A DNA stretch of 64,000 nt from Candidatus Gallacutalibacter stercoravium (GCA_018716975.1 DVJE01000008.1:1-64000); one strand, 5' to 3'; positions 32,962-43,630 are shown, counted from the stretch's first letter. Numbers and translations: made by a program. Notes: a model not told the origin generated them from the letters alone.

Positions 32962-33894
32962 TTATTCGGCGGACGCTTGACGCTGGGCCTCCATATAAGG
33001 CGCATACTCCTCTAAGGTCATATCCAGCGTGCGCATCTTTTTGGCGTTTTCCACGCCCACAAAACGAAAATGTGCAGGATCATAGGCCATACCGGTGGTC
33101 TTTTCTTCTCCATTCGGGTAACGCAGAATAAAGCCGTATTCTACACAGTTGCGTATCAACCATTGCCCGGCTGGGGTTTGATCCAGGGTTTGTTCGCCGA
33201 GATCCGCCAGAGAAAAATCCACGGCAAGACCGGTTTGGTTTTCGCTTTCTCCAGGGAGGGGAACAACTTTTTCCGCCTCCACCTCGGCGCGTACCTTGGT
33301 GTAGCCCTGGGCCATCAGCTCCTGCACCTTTTGATCGTAAAGCTGTTGCTGCTGCGCGTTATCTACATAACCGCGCACCACTTGCAGGTTATGGCCCTCA
33401 TTGCGGGCATCTTGCAGCAAGCGTTCCAAATAAGGTGCAGCGGTAGCATCGCAGGTGATCTCCTCCACCTGGGTTAGATCCAAGGCAAAACTTTCATCAA
33501 GAGGATTGCTTTGACTCACCAGGGTAAGAAGACGATCGTTTAAAGCAAGCACCTCAGAAGCGGCCCCGGCTTCGGGCAGCGGCAATTCGCTGGAAGAAGC
33601 GAGCTGCGGCGCAGGTGGGTTCAGCTTTTGAAATTCCTGAATGGCGATCCAAAGTCCCCCGGCGAATACCAGCACCATAACAATCGGCAAAATAAACATC
33701 ATGCCGCGCAGCCGGCTCACCCGCTCTTTTTTTTCCAATGCGCCCTGCATGCCCCGCAAGGCGCGTTCCCCTCTGCGGCCCTTTTGCAAGGGGATGGAGG
33801 TGAGCGAGCGGCTGCGTTTTCTTTTTTTGCCAGATAGATCCAATTCGGCGTCCATCACCCGCATGGGTTTGGGCTTTTTATGTAAAACAGGCAT
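32962..33894 (-). CDS. VanY/M15B carboxypeptidase-like membrane protein, zinc site altered
   Basis: Type II membrane protein of 310 aa: a basic cytoplasmic N-terminus of about 60 residues, one membrane helix (residues ~64-86), a Pro/Ser linker, then an M15B D-Ala-D-Ala carboxypeptidase domain. In the family motif S-x-H-x2-G-x-A-x-D the His zinc ligand is replaced by Asn219 (SENQTGLAVD); Asp226 and His275 (AHFRFVG) remain. The other domain blocks (VVRGYVDNAQQQQLYD, YGFILRYP) are kept. It may have lost peptidase activity and instead bind peptidoglycan. ATG 33894 has AAAGGA 7 bases upstream. It is divergent from pyk. Confidence 0.82.
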   Translation of the reverse strand: MPVLHKKPKPMRVMDAELDLSGKKRKRSRSLTSIPLQKGRRGERALRGMQGALEKKERVSRLRGMMFILPIVMVLVFAGGLWIAIQEFQKLNPPAPQLASSSELPLPEAGAASEVLALNDRLLTLVSQSNPLDESFALDLTQVEEITCDATAAPYLERLLQDARNEGHNLQVVRGYVDNAQQQQLYDQKVQELMAQGYTKVRAEVEAEKVVPLPGESENQTGLAVDFSLADLGEQTLDQTPAGQWLIRNCVEYGFILRYPNGEEKTTGMAYDPAHFRFVGVENAKKMRTLDMTLEEYAPYMEAQRQASAE

Positions 33895-34163
33895 TGCGTA
33901 TTCCTTTCTCAATATGGCTTTACAGCAAATAAAAGTAGCGAAGAAAGAACAGCTTCACTTATCTATCTTACAATATCCCTATACCTTTTGCAAGGAGCAG
34001 AAACTTTCCAAACAATGCGCTGAAAATATCGTTACCCTATTTTCAAATACATCGTTTTATTGTATGATAAAATGGGTGAATTTTTGAAAGGGGTACCGGC
34101 AAGAGGCACTGTGCCGCTGGTAGGAAGAATACGGTGTATTGAAAGAATGGAGTGTGTGTCGGG

Positions 34164-35921
34164 ATGAGAAAAACAAAGATTATTTGCACCCTAGGTCCTG
34201 CTACTGACAATGTGAATGTGTTAAAACAGCTGATGCTCAACGGTATGGATGTTGCGCGCGTAAATATGTCGCACCAAGATCATGCGACGCATAAGGGCCG
34301 CGTGGAGGCGGTGCGCAAGCTGCGGGAACAGTACTCTTTACCGGTTGCTTTGCTGATGGATACCAAAGGCCCTGAAATTCGCACAGGGGCTTTTTCCACC
34401 CCCAAAGTAACGCTGGAAAAGGGCAAGAGCTTTACATTAACAACAGAAGATGTGGTGGGCAACGACTCTATTGTCAGCGTGTCTTTCCGGCAGCTGCCGC
34501 AGGATGTTACGCGCGGCGCACGTATTTTGATTGACGACGGGCTCATTGAGCTGCGAGTAGACGATTGCACGGAAACCAGCTTGGTATGTACTGTGGTAAA
34601 CGGGGGCACCATTTCGGCGAATAAGGGCATCAATGTGCCCGGCGTGCGCCTTTCACTGCCCTTTTTAAGCGATAAAGACAAAGAGGATTTGCGCTTTGCG
34701 GTAGAAGAGGATTTTGATTTTATCGCTGCTTCTTTTACCCGCACAGCGGAGGATATTATTCAAATGCGCCGCGAGCTGCAAAAATACGGCGGTAACAAAA
34801 TCCGCATCATTGCCAAGATAGAAAATGCGGACGGCGTAGATAATATTGATAGCATTATCGATGTGGCCGACGGCGTTATGGTGGCCCGCGGCGACTTGGG
34901 CGTGGAAATCCCGCTGGAAGAAATCCCGATTATTCAAAAGAAACTCATCAAAAAAGCCTATAACGCCGGCAAACAGGTGATCACCGCCACCCAAATGCTG
35001 GATTCGATGATGAAGAATCCGCGTCCCACCCGGGCGGAGTCTACAGACGTGGCCAATGCTATTTATGACGGCACCAGCGCGATTATGCTTTCCGGCGAAA
35101 CGGCGGCGGGCGATTATCCGGTAGAAGCGGTAAAAACCATGGCTCGCATAGCGGAGCGCACAGAGCAAGATATTGACTACATCAGCAGGTTTAACCGCCG
35201 CGATGTGACCGAACAGCCCAACGTAACGTCGGCTATTTCGCACGCCACTTGCACAACGGCCCACGACTTGGGCGCCACAGCGATTATGACGGTTTCCAAG
35301 TCAGGTAAAACGGCTCGGATGATCTCGAAGTACCGTCCCAACTGCCCCATCATCAGCGGCACGACGGATCCGACGGTACTGCGGCAAATGAATCTATCGT
35401 GGGGGGTTATCCCGCTGCTAATTGATGAAAAGGATAACACCGACGAGCTATTTGAGCACGTTGTGGATGTGGCTAAAGAGCATAACTTAGTGCGCAATGG
35501 CGATTTGGTGGTTATCACCGCTGGTATTCCGCTGGGTATGTCGGGCACCACCAATATGCTTAAGGTGCACCTGGTGGGCGACGTTTTGGTTACCGGCAAA
35601 GGAATTACCGAAGGGGTTGTGTGCGGCAACGTTTGTGTGTGCGAGGATGAGGCCGACGCCCAAGAAAACTGTAAGCCGGGGGATATTCTGGTTATTTCGC
35701 AAACCTCTAACAATATTTTAAATGTGATGCGCGGCGCGGCGGGCATCATTACCGAGGCGGACGGTGTAAATTCCCACGCGGCAATTGTGGGCCTGGCGTT
35801 GGATAAGCCTGTTTTGGTTGGGGCGGAAAATGCCACCAAGCGGCTTAAGAGCGGCACCACCATCACGCTGGATACGCAGCGCGGCATTGTGTTTAGCGGC
35901 GATCATAAAGACAACGCCTAA
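34164..35921 (+). CDS. pyk: Pyruvate kinase with C-terminal PEP-utilizer domain
   Basis: Glycolytic enzyme of 585 aa making pyruvate and ATP from PEP and ADP. The barrel domain starts RKTKIICTLGPATDN; MDTKGPEIRTG, the metal and catalytic segment IIAKIENADGVDNI, and ATQMLDSMMKNPRPTRAESTDVANAIYDGT are typical. The last ~110 residues are an extra swivelling PEP-utilizer domain with GDILVISQT and GVNSHAAIVGLAL, the form common in Firmicutes. ATG 34164 follows a GGAG site; GTG 34152 is possible. Monocistronic with a terminator at 35953. Confidence 0.96.
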   Translation: MRKTKIICTLGPATDNVNVLKQLMLNGMDVARVNMSHQDHATHKGRVEAVRKLREQYSLPVALLMDTKGPEIRTGAFSTPKVTLEKGKSFTLTTEDVVGNDSIVSVSFRQLPQDVTRGARILIDDGLIELRVDDCTETSLVCTVVNGGTISANKGINVPGVRLSLPFLSDKDKEDLRFAVEEDFDFIAASFTRTAEDIIQMRRELQKYGGNKIRIIAKIENADGVDNIDSIIDVADGVMVARGDLGVEIPLEEIPIIQKKLIKKAYNAGKQVITATQMLDSMMKNPRPTRAESTDVANAIYDGTSAIMLSGETAAGDYPVEAVKTMARIAERTEQDIDYISRFNRRDVTEQPNVTSAISHATCTTAHDLGATAIMTVSKSGKTARMISKYRPNCPIISGTTDPTVLRQMNLSWGVIPLLIDEKDNTDELFEHVVDVAKEHNLVRNGDLVVITAGIPLGMSGTTNMLKVHLVGDVLVTGKGITEGVVCGNVCVCEDEADAQENCKPGDILVISQTSNNILNVMRGAAGIITEADGVNSHAAIVGLALDKPVLVGAENATKRLKSGTTITLDTQRGIVFSGDHKDNA

Positions 35922-35952
35922 CGATAACACAAGATAATACAACACGAAAGAA

Positions 35953-35986
35953 GGCGGGCAGCAACAACTGCCCGTCCTACTTTTTT
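35953..35986 (+). terminator. Intrinsic terminator of pyk
   Basis: Nine-pair stem around GCGGGCAG / CTGCCCGT with a 6-base loop, then TACTTTTTTAT. Confidence 0.85.
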
Positions 35987-36144
35987 ATGGCGAAAAGCCA
36001 AGCGAAATAAAAGGATCCTTACAAAAATAGCAGTTCTCTGCAAGAAGGGCTGCGCCCGTGCTGTTATAATAAGCAAGGCGCTACGGCGCTTTATTGTTTT
36101 GCAGTTTATCAATTGTCGTTTGTAATAAGGGAGAGGGTTTGTCA

Positions 36145-38142
36145 GTGAAACTGGGCATTGGAATAGACACCGGCGGCACTTGCACAGACGCCGTGCTGTA
36201 CGATTTTGAAAAACGGCAGGTGGTGGCCAGCGCCAAGGCGCTTACCACAAAAGGAAATTTAGCGCAAGGCATTTGTAATGCTTTAGACGGCTTACCTCGA
36301 GAGTTGGCTACTCAGGCAGGTATTGTGGGACTTTCTACCACATTGGCCACCAATGCTTGTGTGGAGGATAAAGGTGGGCGCGCCAGACTGGCCTTTTGGG
36401 GCGTTGACGAGCGGGTGGTAGAAGAATGTGGAAAAAATTACGGCTTGCCGCCCAAAGAGGAGATTTATTTTCAAAAAAGCTACGCCGGTACCAGCACGCC
36501 GGATCGGCAGCCGGATTGGGATCTCTTTTTAAGCAAGATACCCGAATGGTTTTGTGATTGTGATGCGGTTGCCACGGTAGAGATAAACGCCGCCCAAGAC
36601 GGCGCGGCGGTAGAAAAAAAGGCCAAAGAGCTTTTAACACAGCGGCTAAACGTACCGGTGATATGCGGGCACGAACTGTTTTCTGATATCAATTCGCTGC
36701 AGCGCGGCTCTAGCGCTTTGCTAAATGCCAGGCTGATTCCGGTGATACAAGAATTTTTACAGGCTATGGGGCAGGCGTTAGAGCAAAGGGGCATTCAAGC
36801 CCCTATGGTGATTGTGCGTAGCGACGGCACCTTAATGTCGCAATCGTTCACCGAAAACCATCCGGTGGAAACACTGTTGTGCGGCCCGGCTGCCAGCGTA
36901 ATGGGCGCCACCGCTTTGTGTGATGAAAAGGACTGCCTGGTGGTGGACATGGGGGGCACGACCACCGATGTAGCCATGGTGCGGGGGCATCTGCCGGTGA
37001 TGGTAAACGACGGCATACGCGTGGGAGCGTGGCGCACTTTTGTTAAGGGATTGTTTATTGATACCTTCGCACTAGGGGGTGACAGCGCGGTTCGTTTTCG
37101 CAACGGCGCCCCGGTGTTGGAGGCCGGCCGGGTGGTGCCGCTGTGCGTGGCGGCTGCGCAGTATCCGGCCGTGCGGCAGGGCCTAGCCGGTTTGGTGGAT
37201 TCCGGACGAACCCATACCCATTTTTTGCATGAGTTCTTTTTGCCGGTGCGGGATATCTCCAATAGCTCTCGCTATACCGACGAAGAAAAACGCTTTTGCG
37301 CCCAGCTGTGCCGGGGCCCGCTCTCGCTAGAACAAGCTGCTGCTTCGATGCAGCGGGATGTGTACAACTTTAAAGTGGATCGCTTAGAGCGGGAAGGTGT
37401 GGTCATCCGCTGCGGCTTTACCCCCACTGATGTGATGCACATAAAAGGAGATTTCGTTCACTATGACACGCAGGCCTCTCTATTAGGGGCCAAGTTTATA
37501 GCCGGCTGTGTTGGAATGAGCGTGAACCAGCTGTGCGATTGGGTGTATGACGAGGTAACCCGCAAGCTTTACCATAACTTAGCGCGCATTCTTTTGCAGG
37601 ATAAATTGCCCTATTTTAAAAACCGTGGGTTGGATGAAGGCGTAACTTGCCTGTTAGACGACGCATATGAAAGCGCCAAGCGGCAAGAACCATCCTTTAT
37701 TACCGGGCAATTTACAACCCGTGCTACCTTAATCGGGGTGGGAGCGCCCACGCATATCTTTTTGCCCCGGGTGGCAGCCTTGTTGGGGACCAAGGCCATC
37801 ATACCCGAGCATGCGGGAGTGGCCAATGCGGTTGGCGCCGTTGTTGGCAATGTGGCCGCCACCTGCCAGGTGGAAATCCTGCCGGATTATGACACAGATG
37901 GGCTTGCAGGCTATGTTATCCAAAATGGATCCGGCGAGCACTATGACGATTTGCAGGCGGCGCGGGAGGCTGCTGCCCAATATGCGCAGCAGCAAGCCAG
38001 GCAACAGGCAATCCAGCGCGGTGCAGCGGGGGAGCTGACCGTTACGGTGAACTGGCAGGATCAGAACGCCCAGGCGAAGGACTGCGTTATTTACCTTGGC
38101 ACAACGGTAGCCGCCACAGCGGTGGGCCGTATTGCTTTTTAG
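36145..38142 (+). CDS. Hydantoinase/oxoprolinase-family protein (HyuA-like)
   Basis: Protein of 665 aa with the hydantoinase A / oxoprolinase fold: ATP-site GIGIDTGGTCTDAVLYD at the N-terminus, GLSTTLATNACVE, the central VVDMGGTTTDVAMV, and ALGGDSAVRF. These enzymes open a cyclic amide with ATP. GTG 36145 is chosen because GGGAGAGG lies about 7 bases upstream and the fold begins right there. The usual HyuB partner is absent nearby, so the protein may act alone or with a distant subunit. Substrate unknown. Its own transcription unit between pyk and rpmE. Confidence 0.85.
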   Translation: MKLGIGIDTGGTCTDAVLYDFEKRQVVASAKALTTKGNLAQGICNALDGLPRELATQAGIVGLSTTLATNACVEDKGGRARLAFWGVDERVVEECGKNYGLPPKEEIYFQKSYAGTSTPDRQPDWDLFLSKIPEWFCDCDAVATVEINAAQDGAAVEKKAKELLTQRLNVPVICGHELFSDINSLQRGSSALLNARLIPVIQEFLQAMGQALEQRGIQAPMVIVRSDGTLMSQSFTENHPVETLLCGPAASVMGATALCDEKDCLVVDMGGTTTDVAMVRGHLPVMVNDGIRVGAWRTFVKGLFIDTFALGGDSAVRFRNGAPVLEAGRVVPLCVAAAQYPAVRQGLAGLVDSGRTHTHFLHEFFLPVRDISNSSRYTDEEKRFCAQLCRGPLSLEQAAASMQRDVYNFKVDRLEREGVVIRCGFTPTDVMHIKGDFVHYDTQASLLGAKFIAGCVGMSVNQLCDWVYDEVTRKLYHNLARILLQDKLPYFKNRGLDEGVTCLLDDAYESAKRQEPSFITGQFTTRATLIGVGAPTHIFLPRVAALLGTKAIIPEHAGVANAVGAVVGNVAATCQVEILPDYDTDGLAGYVIQNGSGEHYDDLQAAREAAAQYAQQQARQQAIQRGAAGELTVTVNWQDQNAQAKDCVIYLGTTVAATAVGRIAF

Positions 38143-38217
38143 CTTTTGGATAAAGAAATAGCGCCGCCAACGCCGCCGTATGTGTCGAAGGCCATGGCGC
38201 TATGGCGGAAAAAAACC

Positions 38218-38246
38218 TTGATCTTTAAGCGAGCCTGTGATATAAT
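38218..38246 (+). promoter_or_regulatory. Sigma-A promoter of rpmE
   Basis: TTGATC (38218-38223), 17-base spacer, perfect TATAAT (38241-38246), 41 bases ahead of the ATG. Confidence 0.75.
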
Positions 38247-38286
38247 CCATATGTTAAGTTTCGGCCAGGCAAAAGAGGTGAAAAAA

Positions 38287-38493
38287 ATGAAAGAAAATGT
38301 GCATCCCAAGTACGAAGAAACCACGATTACCTGCGCTTGTGGGAATGTGATTAAAACTCGTTCCACCAAGAAGGATATCCACGTTGAAATTTGCTCTAAA
38401 TGCCACCCCTTCTTTACCGGCAAACAAAAGTTGGTTGATACCGGCGGGCGTGTGGACCGTTTCAGAAAGCGCTTTGGCATGGCGGAAAAATAA
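38287..38493 (+). CDS. rpmE: 50S ribosomal protein L31
   Basis: Ribosomal protein of 68 aa. [23 protein letters not shown] and [13 protein letters not shown] give the zinc-binding C+ form of L31, with the C-x-C and C-x2-C ligands. ATG 38287 is preceded by AGAGGTG; the frame is open much further upstream but only across the promoter, so the shorter start is certain. Ends at the terminator 38527. Confidence 0.97.
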   Translation: MKENVHPKYEETTITCACGNVIKTRSTKKDIHVEICSKCHPFFTGKQKLVDTGGRVDRFRKRFGMAEK

Positions 38494-38526
38494 AGTTTGG
38501 GTGTCGAATGGTTCGTGCATTCGTAG

Positions 38527-38554
38527 GGCGGCGCAGTGATGCGCCGCCTTTTGT
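38527..38554 (+). terminator. Intrinsic terminator of rpmE
   Basis: Nine-bp stem GGCGGCGCA / TGCGCCGCC with a 4-base loop, then TTTTGTTT. Confidence 0.9.
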
Positions 38555-38602
38555 TTCTATAACGTCTACTACGCCGGCTTGCCCGGATAAGGGGGAACAG
38601 TC

Positions 38603-39232
38603 ATGCAAGGTTACCGCACGGTATCGCAAGAAGCGAGCCGCGAACTGATACAAAAACGATCCCGCTTTATTGGACAGATCCGCCCGGTCAGCAGTGAAGA
38701 AGAGGCCGCGGCCTTTATTCAGCAAGTGAAGGCGCAATATTGGGACGCATCTCACCACGTTTACGCCTACCGGTTACGGCAGGGTCAAACCCAACGATAT
38801 TCCGACGACGGAGAACCGCAAGGTACGGCTGGGTTGCCGGTATTGGAGGTTCTTTCTAAAAGTGACACCACCGATGTTGTTGTGGTGGTTACCCGTTATT
38901 TTGGCGGTGTGTTGCTGGGAACCGGCGGTTTGGTGCATGCCTACTCCGGTACGGCGCGTTTAGCGCTGGAGGCCGCAGGGCCGGTGGAAAGAATACCGTG
39001 CCTTACGGCCAGCCTGGTGTGCAGCTATTCTCAATACGGCAAGGTGGCGGCATTGATACCGGCGGCGGGCGGTACGGTGGACGACACTTTGTTTACCGCC
39101 GGGGTAGAGTTGCGCTTTACCATAGAACCGCACCAGCTCCCCTTGCTGAACCGTCAGTTGGCCGATGCCACCCGGGGGGAAGTGCAGGCCCAAGCCACCG
39201 GTGAGTGTTTTATTTCTCGCCCGGTGGTCTGA
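38603..39232 (+). CDS. YigZ/IMPACT-family protein
   Basis: Protein of 209 aa of the UPF0029/YigZ family. The N-terminal domain contains KRSRFIGQIRPV, HHVYAYRL, the YSDDGEPQGTAGLPVLEVL signature and VVVTRYFGGVLLGTGGLVHAYS. The C-terminal half is a DUF1949-type alpha/beta domain. The family's role is not well established; links to translation control come from the eukaryotic IMPACT homologue. Start ATG 38603 follows a weak GGGGGAAC site. It stands alone. Confidence 0.92.
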   Translation: MQGYRTVSQEASRELIQKRSRFIGQIRPVSSEEEAAAFIQQVKAQYWDASHHVYAYRLRQGQTQRYSDDGEPQGTAGLPVLEVLSKSDTTDVVVVVTRYFGGVLLGTGGLVHAYSGTARLALEAAGPVERIPCLTASLVCSYSQYGKVAALIPAAGGTVDDTLFTAGVELRFTIEPHQLPLLNRQLADATRGEVQAQATGECFISRPVV

Positions 39233-39507
39233 TGCGCGCCGGGAATTTTTGGTTTATTTCGGGGGAACACTATTGCGAAATACGGCAATTGACCGGATAA
39301 AGCATAGATTGAGATAAAAACTGGAAAAATTTTTCTGTGACAAAAAGCTTTTTCTTTTACTTTTTGCAGGGATTTTTCCGGCTATTGTCGTATATATTTT
39401 TGAGAAATGATGCAAGAAGGCCATTGAACCGTTAAAAGCGGCCAAAGGCCGATAGAAACATTAGAGAGGAGTAAACTGCCTGCCAAAGACGAACGGAGGA
39501 AGCGGTT

Positions 39508-40506
39508 ATGACCATCCGGGAAGAAACGCAAAGGCTCGAAGCCCAAATTTTGGCGCCTTATGCCATGCTGTCGCAAAACAGCGCCGGCAGGCGAAAACCG
39601 GAGGAATTATGTGATTTGCGCACCCCTTACCAACGGGATCGCGACAGGATCATCCATTGTAAATCCTTCCGCCGGCTTAAGCACAAAACCCAGGTATTTT
39701 TATCCCCCGAAGGGGATCATTACCGCACCAGGCTGACCCATACGCTAGAGGTGGCGCAGATTGCCCGCACGATTGCCCGGTGCCTGCGTTTGAATGAAGA
39801 TTTGACCGAAGCCATCTCTTTGGGCCACGACTTGGGGCACACCCCTTTCGGCCACGCGGGCGAGCGTGCGTTGGATGAATTGATGCCCGGCGGGTTTCGC
39901 CATTATGAACAAAGCGCCCGGGTGGTGGAGCGGTTAGAGAACGAGGGCAAAGGCCTTAATCTTACTTTAGAGGTTATCGACGGCATAATTTGTCATACCA
40001 AGGGCGTGCAGGCAAAAACTTTAGAGGGCCGGGTGGTGCGCATTGCCGACCGCATCGCCTACATCAACCATGATATTGACGATGCCCAGCGCGCAGGCGT
40101 GTTGCGGCCGGAGGATATACCGAAAGAGGTGGCCTTTCGGTTAGGGAACCGGCGCAGCGCGCGCATTAATACCTTGGTGCGTTCTTTAGTGGAAAACAGC
40201 CGGGGCGGCGAGCTGCGGATGGCGCCAGAGGTGCAAGAGGCGTTTGACAAGCTGCACGATTTTATGTACACCTTTGTCTATCGCAATCCCTACGCCAAGG
40301 CAGAAGAAAAAAAGGTGCCGGGGTTGGTGGAGCGGCTGTTTCATTACTTTGCAGGCCATCCCGGGCGCTTGCCAGAGGAACTTGCCCAGGTGGCGCAAGA
40401 AGAAGGCGTGCAGCGCGCTGCTTGTGATTATATTGCCGGGATGACCGATCACTTTGCTGTTTCCTTGTTTGAAACAATTTTTGTACCCCGGGCGTGGGAT
40501 TTATAA
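39508..40506 (+). CDS. dgt: dGTPase-like HD-domain triphosphohydrolase
   Basis: Deoxynucleoside triphosphate triphosphohydrolase of 332 aa. The HD metal site is RLTHTLEVAQIA (His), then GHDLGHTPFGHAGE (HD pair) and an Asp in VRIADRIAYINHDIDDA. It begins with CDLRTPYQRDRDRIIHCKSFRRLKHKTQVF, the family opening. Cleaves dNTPs to nucleoside and triphosphate, lowering dNTP pools. ACGGAGG lies ahead of ATG 39508. It is 48 bases from dnaG and begins the dgt-dnaG-rpoD unit, an arrangement common in Clostridia. Confidence 0.93.
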   Translation: MTIREETQRLEAQILAPYAMLSQNSAGRRKPEELCDLRTPYQRDRDRIIHCKSFRRLKHKTQVFLSPEGDHYRTRLTHTLEVAQIARTIARCLRLNEDLTEAISLGHDLGHTPFGHAGERALDELMPGGFRHYEQSARVVERLENEGKGLNLTLEVIDGIICHTKGVQAKTLEGRVVRIADRIAYINHDIDDAQRAGVLRPEDIPKEVAFRLGNRRSARINTLVRSLVENSRGGELRMAPEVQEAFDKLHDFMYTFVYRNPYAKAEEKKVPGLVERLFHYFAGHPGRLPEELAQVAQEEGVQRAACDYIAGMTDHFAVSLFETIFVPRAWDL

Positions 40507-40554
40507 AAAATCCGCTTATTTATATTGAAACCTGATGAAAGGAGGGGTGGGGAT

Positions 40555-42321
40555 ATGCCGCTTCCCGATAGTTTTTTGCAAGAATTAAAAGCGCGCTGCG
40601 ATATCACCGAGGTGGTATCGGGCTATGTTAACCTCAAACGTAGAGGGCGCAATATGGTAGGGCTGTGCCCCTTTCACGGCGAAAAAACCCCCTCCTTTAA
40701 CATCTATCCCGAAAACGGGTCCTTTTATTGCTTTGGCTGCGGCGTAGGCGGGGATGTTATCACTTTCATCCGCCGGATTGAAAACCTGGATTACATCGAG
40801 GCGGTTAAATTTTTAGCGCAGCGGGCAGGGCTGCAAATGCCGGAGGATGGCCGGGATCAGGGAATGTCGCGCATCCGTTCCCGTATTTTTGAGGCTAACC
40901 GCGAAGCCGCCCGGTTTTATCACCGGGTGCTGCATTCCCCTCAGGGGGAACAGGGGCTCGCCTATTTGCGTGGCAGAGCTCTACTGCCCAAAACCATTGT
41001 GCATTTTGGGTTGGGTTATGCGCCGGATTCCCGGTATGCCTTGGTGGATTATTTAACCCAAAAGGGATTTTCGCCGGAAGAATTGATAGCCGCCAATCTA
41101 GCCTTTCAGGGAAAAAGCGGCCGCGCGGTGGATCGCTTTGCCGGGCGGGTGATGTTCCCCATCATTGATTTGAGGGGCAATGTAGTTGCCTTTGGCGGGC
41201 GGATCCTGACCGACGCCAAACCCAAATATTTAAATACCTCCGACACAATGGTCTTTAAAAAAAGCACCAACCTGTTTGCACTGAACTTTGCCAAGAACAC
41301 CGGTGAAAAGCGGCTGATTCTAGCGGAAGGATATATGGATGTGATCGCGCTGCATCAGGCGGGCTTTCCGCAGGCGGTGGCTACGCTGGGCACTTCGCTG
41401 ACCACCGAGCAGGCCCAGCTGATGGCCCGTTATGCCTCGCAGGTGATTATCTGCTATGATTCCGACGGCGCTGGGCAAAAGGCGGCCGCGCGGGCCATCC
41501 CCATGCTGCGGGAGGCCGGGGTGCAGGTTCGCGTGCTCACGGTGCCGGGCAGTAAGGATCCCGACGAATACATCCGTTCTTACGGCGAGCAAGGGCCGGC
41601 CCGGTTTAAGCAATTGCTGGATTCTTCTGGGAACGACGTGGAATACCGGCTGCAAAAGGTGCGGGCCCAGTGCAATATGGAAAGTCCGGATGGGCGCGTG
41701 GCTTATATCACCGGTGCGGTAGAAGTGCTGGCTTCGCTAGAAAGCCGGATTGAGCAAGAAATCTACGCTGGCCGGTTGAGCGAAGAGGTGGGCATAGAAA
41801 AGGCTTCGGTCATGATGCAGGTGGATAAATTAATGCGAAAACGCCGCAAAGAAGCCTCAGTGCAGCAGGTACGGCAGGTGCAGCGGGAGCTATCTGGCCA
41901 GCGGGATGAGGTAAATCCCCAGCGCGCGCAGTTTTTGCGGGCCGCCAATGCGGAAGAAGCGCTCATCGCTTATGTGATAAATAATCAGGATATGGCTAAA
42001 AATATAGTAAACAGTTTGCCTCCTGAGCAATTTTGCACCGATTTTAACCGCAGGGTTTACGATTTGGTAACCCAGCGCATTTTAGCCGGCCGGCCGGTGG
42101 GAATGGTGGATTTATCGCAGGATCTTACCATGGAAGAATTGAGCCGGGTTGCCAAGATGCTTTCTGCGGTGGCGCCCGGCAGCGATACGCCGGAAGCCGC
42201 CCAGGAATATATAAAAGTCATACAGTATGAAAAGGAAAAAAGCGTTTTACAAAACGCCGGTTCGTTAAACGACACAGATTTGCAAAAGCAGCTGCAGTTG
42301 TTGCGGGAGAAGAAGAAATAG
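40555..42321 (+). CDS. dnaG: DNA primase
   Basis: Replication primase of 588 aa that makes RNA primers at the fork. N-terminal zinc finger [11 protein letters not shown] ... [11 protein letters not shown] (C-H-C-C), RNA-polymerase domain with [11 protein letters not shown] and GGRIL, TOPRIM segment [12 protein letters not shown] and [14 protein letters not shown], and a C-terminal helicase-binding region. ATG 40555 with AAAGGAGG about 9 bases upstream is clearly the start. Middle gene of the macromolecular-synthesis unit, 11 bases ahead of rpoD. Confidence 0.97.
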   Translation: MPLPDSFLQELKARCDITEVVSGYVNLKRRGRNMVGLCPFHGEKTPSFNIYPENGSFYCFGCGVGGDVITFIRRIENLDYIEAVKFLAQRAGLQMPEDGRDQGMSRIRSRIFEANREAARFYHRVLHSPQGEQGLAYLRGRALLPKTIVHFGLGYAPDSRYALVDYLTQKGFSPEELIAANLAFQGKSGRAVDRFAGRVMFPIIDLRGNVVAFGGRILTDAKPKYLNTSDTMVFKKSTNLFALNFAKNTGEKRLILAEGYMDVIALHQAGFPQAVATLGTSLTTEQAQLMARYASQVIICYDSDGAGQKAAARAIPMLREAGVQVRVLTVPGSKDPDEYIRSYGEQGPARFKQLLDSSGNDVEYRLQKVRAQCNMESPDGRVAYITGAVEVLASLESRIEQEIYAGRLSEEVGIEKASVMMQVDKLMRKRRKEASVQQVRQVQRELSGQRDEVNPQRAQFLRAANAEEALIAYVINNQDMAKNIVNSLPPEQFCTDFNRRVYDLVTQRILAGRPVGMVDLSQDLTMEELSRVAKMLSAVAPGSDTPEAAQEYIKVIQYEKEKSVLQNAGSLNDTDLQKQLQLLREKKK

Positions 42322-42332
42322 GAGGACTTTCA

Positions 42333-43430
42333 ATGACAGGTACACCGGATAAGAGAACTGTAATGAAGGAATTGTTGGAGCAAGGGAAGGCGAAAGGGCA
42401 ATTAAACACCCAAGAGATTTTAGACGCCATTGGCGAATTGGATTTCGACCCGGAGCAGCTGGAAAAGCTTTATGATACCTTGGAGGCCCAAGGCGTAGAG
42501 ATAGTGGATGATTTTGTAGAGGATATCCCCTTAGACGACATCACGTTTGCTATCAATGAGGGGGCAGAGGATGCGGAAACGCCCGACGCTCCCGAGGGCG
42601 TGGCAATAGATGATCCGGTAAAGGTGTATTTAAAAGAGATTGGCCGCGTGCCGCTGCTTTCTCCAGAAGAAGAAATTGATCTGGCCATTCGCATTACCGA
42701 AGGGGATGAAAAGGCCAAAAAGAGGCTTTCCGAAGCCAACTTGCGTCTGGTGGTCAGCATTGCCAAGCGTTATTTGGGCCGCGGTATGCAGTTTTTGGAT
42801 TTGATTCAAGAGGGAAACCTGGGCCTTATTAAGGCGGTGGAAAAGTTTGATTATACCAAGGGCTTTAAATTTTCCACCTATGCCACATGGTGGATCCGCC
42901 AAGCCATTACCCGCGCTATTGCCGATCAGGCCCGCACCATCCGCATTCCTGTGCATATGGTGGAAACCATTAATAAGGTGAAAAAGGTATCCAGCCAACT
43001 GCTGCACACAAACGGTCATGAACCTACGGCGGATGAAATTTCCGGCGAGTTGGACATGCCGGTGGACAAGGTCAGAGAGATCATGCGGGTGGCGCAAGAG
43101 CCCGTGTCGTTGGAAACGCCCATCGGCGAGGAGGAAGACAGCCACTTAGGAGATTTTATCCCGGATGACGACGCACCCGCCCCGCAGGACGCCGCGTCCC
43201 ACACCTTGCTTCGTGAGCAGCTTTCTGAGGTGTTGGATACCCTGACCCCGCGGGAAGAAAAGGTGTTGCGCCTTCGCTTTGGGCTGGAAGACGGCCGTTC
43301 CCGCACTTTGGAAGAGGTGGGCAAGGAGTTTAATGTTACCCGTGAGCGTATCCGCCAAATTGAGGCGAAAGCGCTGCGCAAGCTGCGCCACCCCAGCCGC
43401 AGCAAAAAATTGAAGGATTTTCTGGATTGA
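42333..43430 (+). CDS. rpoD: RNA polymerase principal sigma factor (sigma-A)
   Basis: Housekeeping sigma factor of 365 aa. A short region 1.1-like N-terminus ([23 protein letters not shown]) precedes region 1.2 [19 protein letters not shown], region 2 [47 protein letters not shown], region 3 and region 4 [15 protein letters not shown] ... [23 protein letters not shown] lies ahead of ATG 42333. It recognises the TTGaca/TAtaAT promoters marked in this window. Last gene of dgt-dnaG-rpoD. Confidence 0.98.
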   Translation: MTGTPDKRTVMKELLEQGKAKGQLNTQEILDAIGELDFDPEQLEKLYDTLEAQGVEIVDDFVEDIPLDDITFAINEGAEDAETPDAPEGVAIDDPVKVYLKEIGRVPLLSPEEEIDLAIRITEGDEKAKKRLSEANLRLVVSIAKRYLGRGMQFLDLIQEGNLGLIKAVEKFDYTKGFKFSTYATWWIRQAITRAIADQARTIRIPVHMVETINKVKKVSSQLLHTNGHEPTADEISGELDMPVDKVREIMRVAQEPVSLETPIGEEEDSHLGDFIPDDDAPAPQDAASHTLLREQLSEVLDTLTPREEKVLRLRFGLEDGRSRTLEEVGKEFNVTRERIRQIEAKALRKLRHPSRSKKLKDFLD

Positions 43431-43630
43431 TGCGGCAGGCCCTGGTGTCCGGCACGCGAGCTTGCCGCCGCTTGGCTTGTGCCCCTGTTAAAAAAGCTAA
43501 AATGCAGGGCTTTTGTTCCCGGCGCGGCAAAGATTGCGAATGTGATACATAAACCTGAAATGCAGCGGTGTTGCCGTTTTTAAGCGGCAACATTGCTTTA
43601 TGCCAATATAGCGAGAGGGAGGATGCCGAA

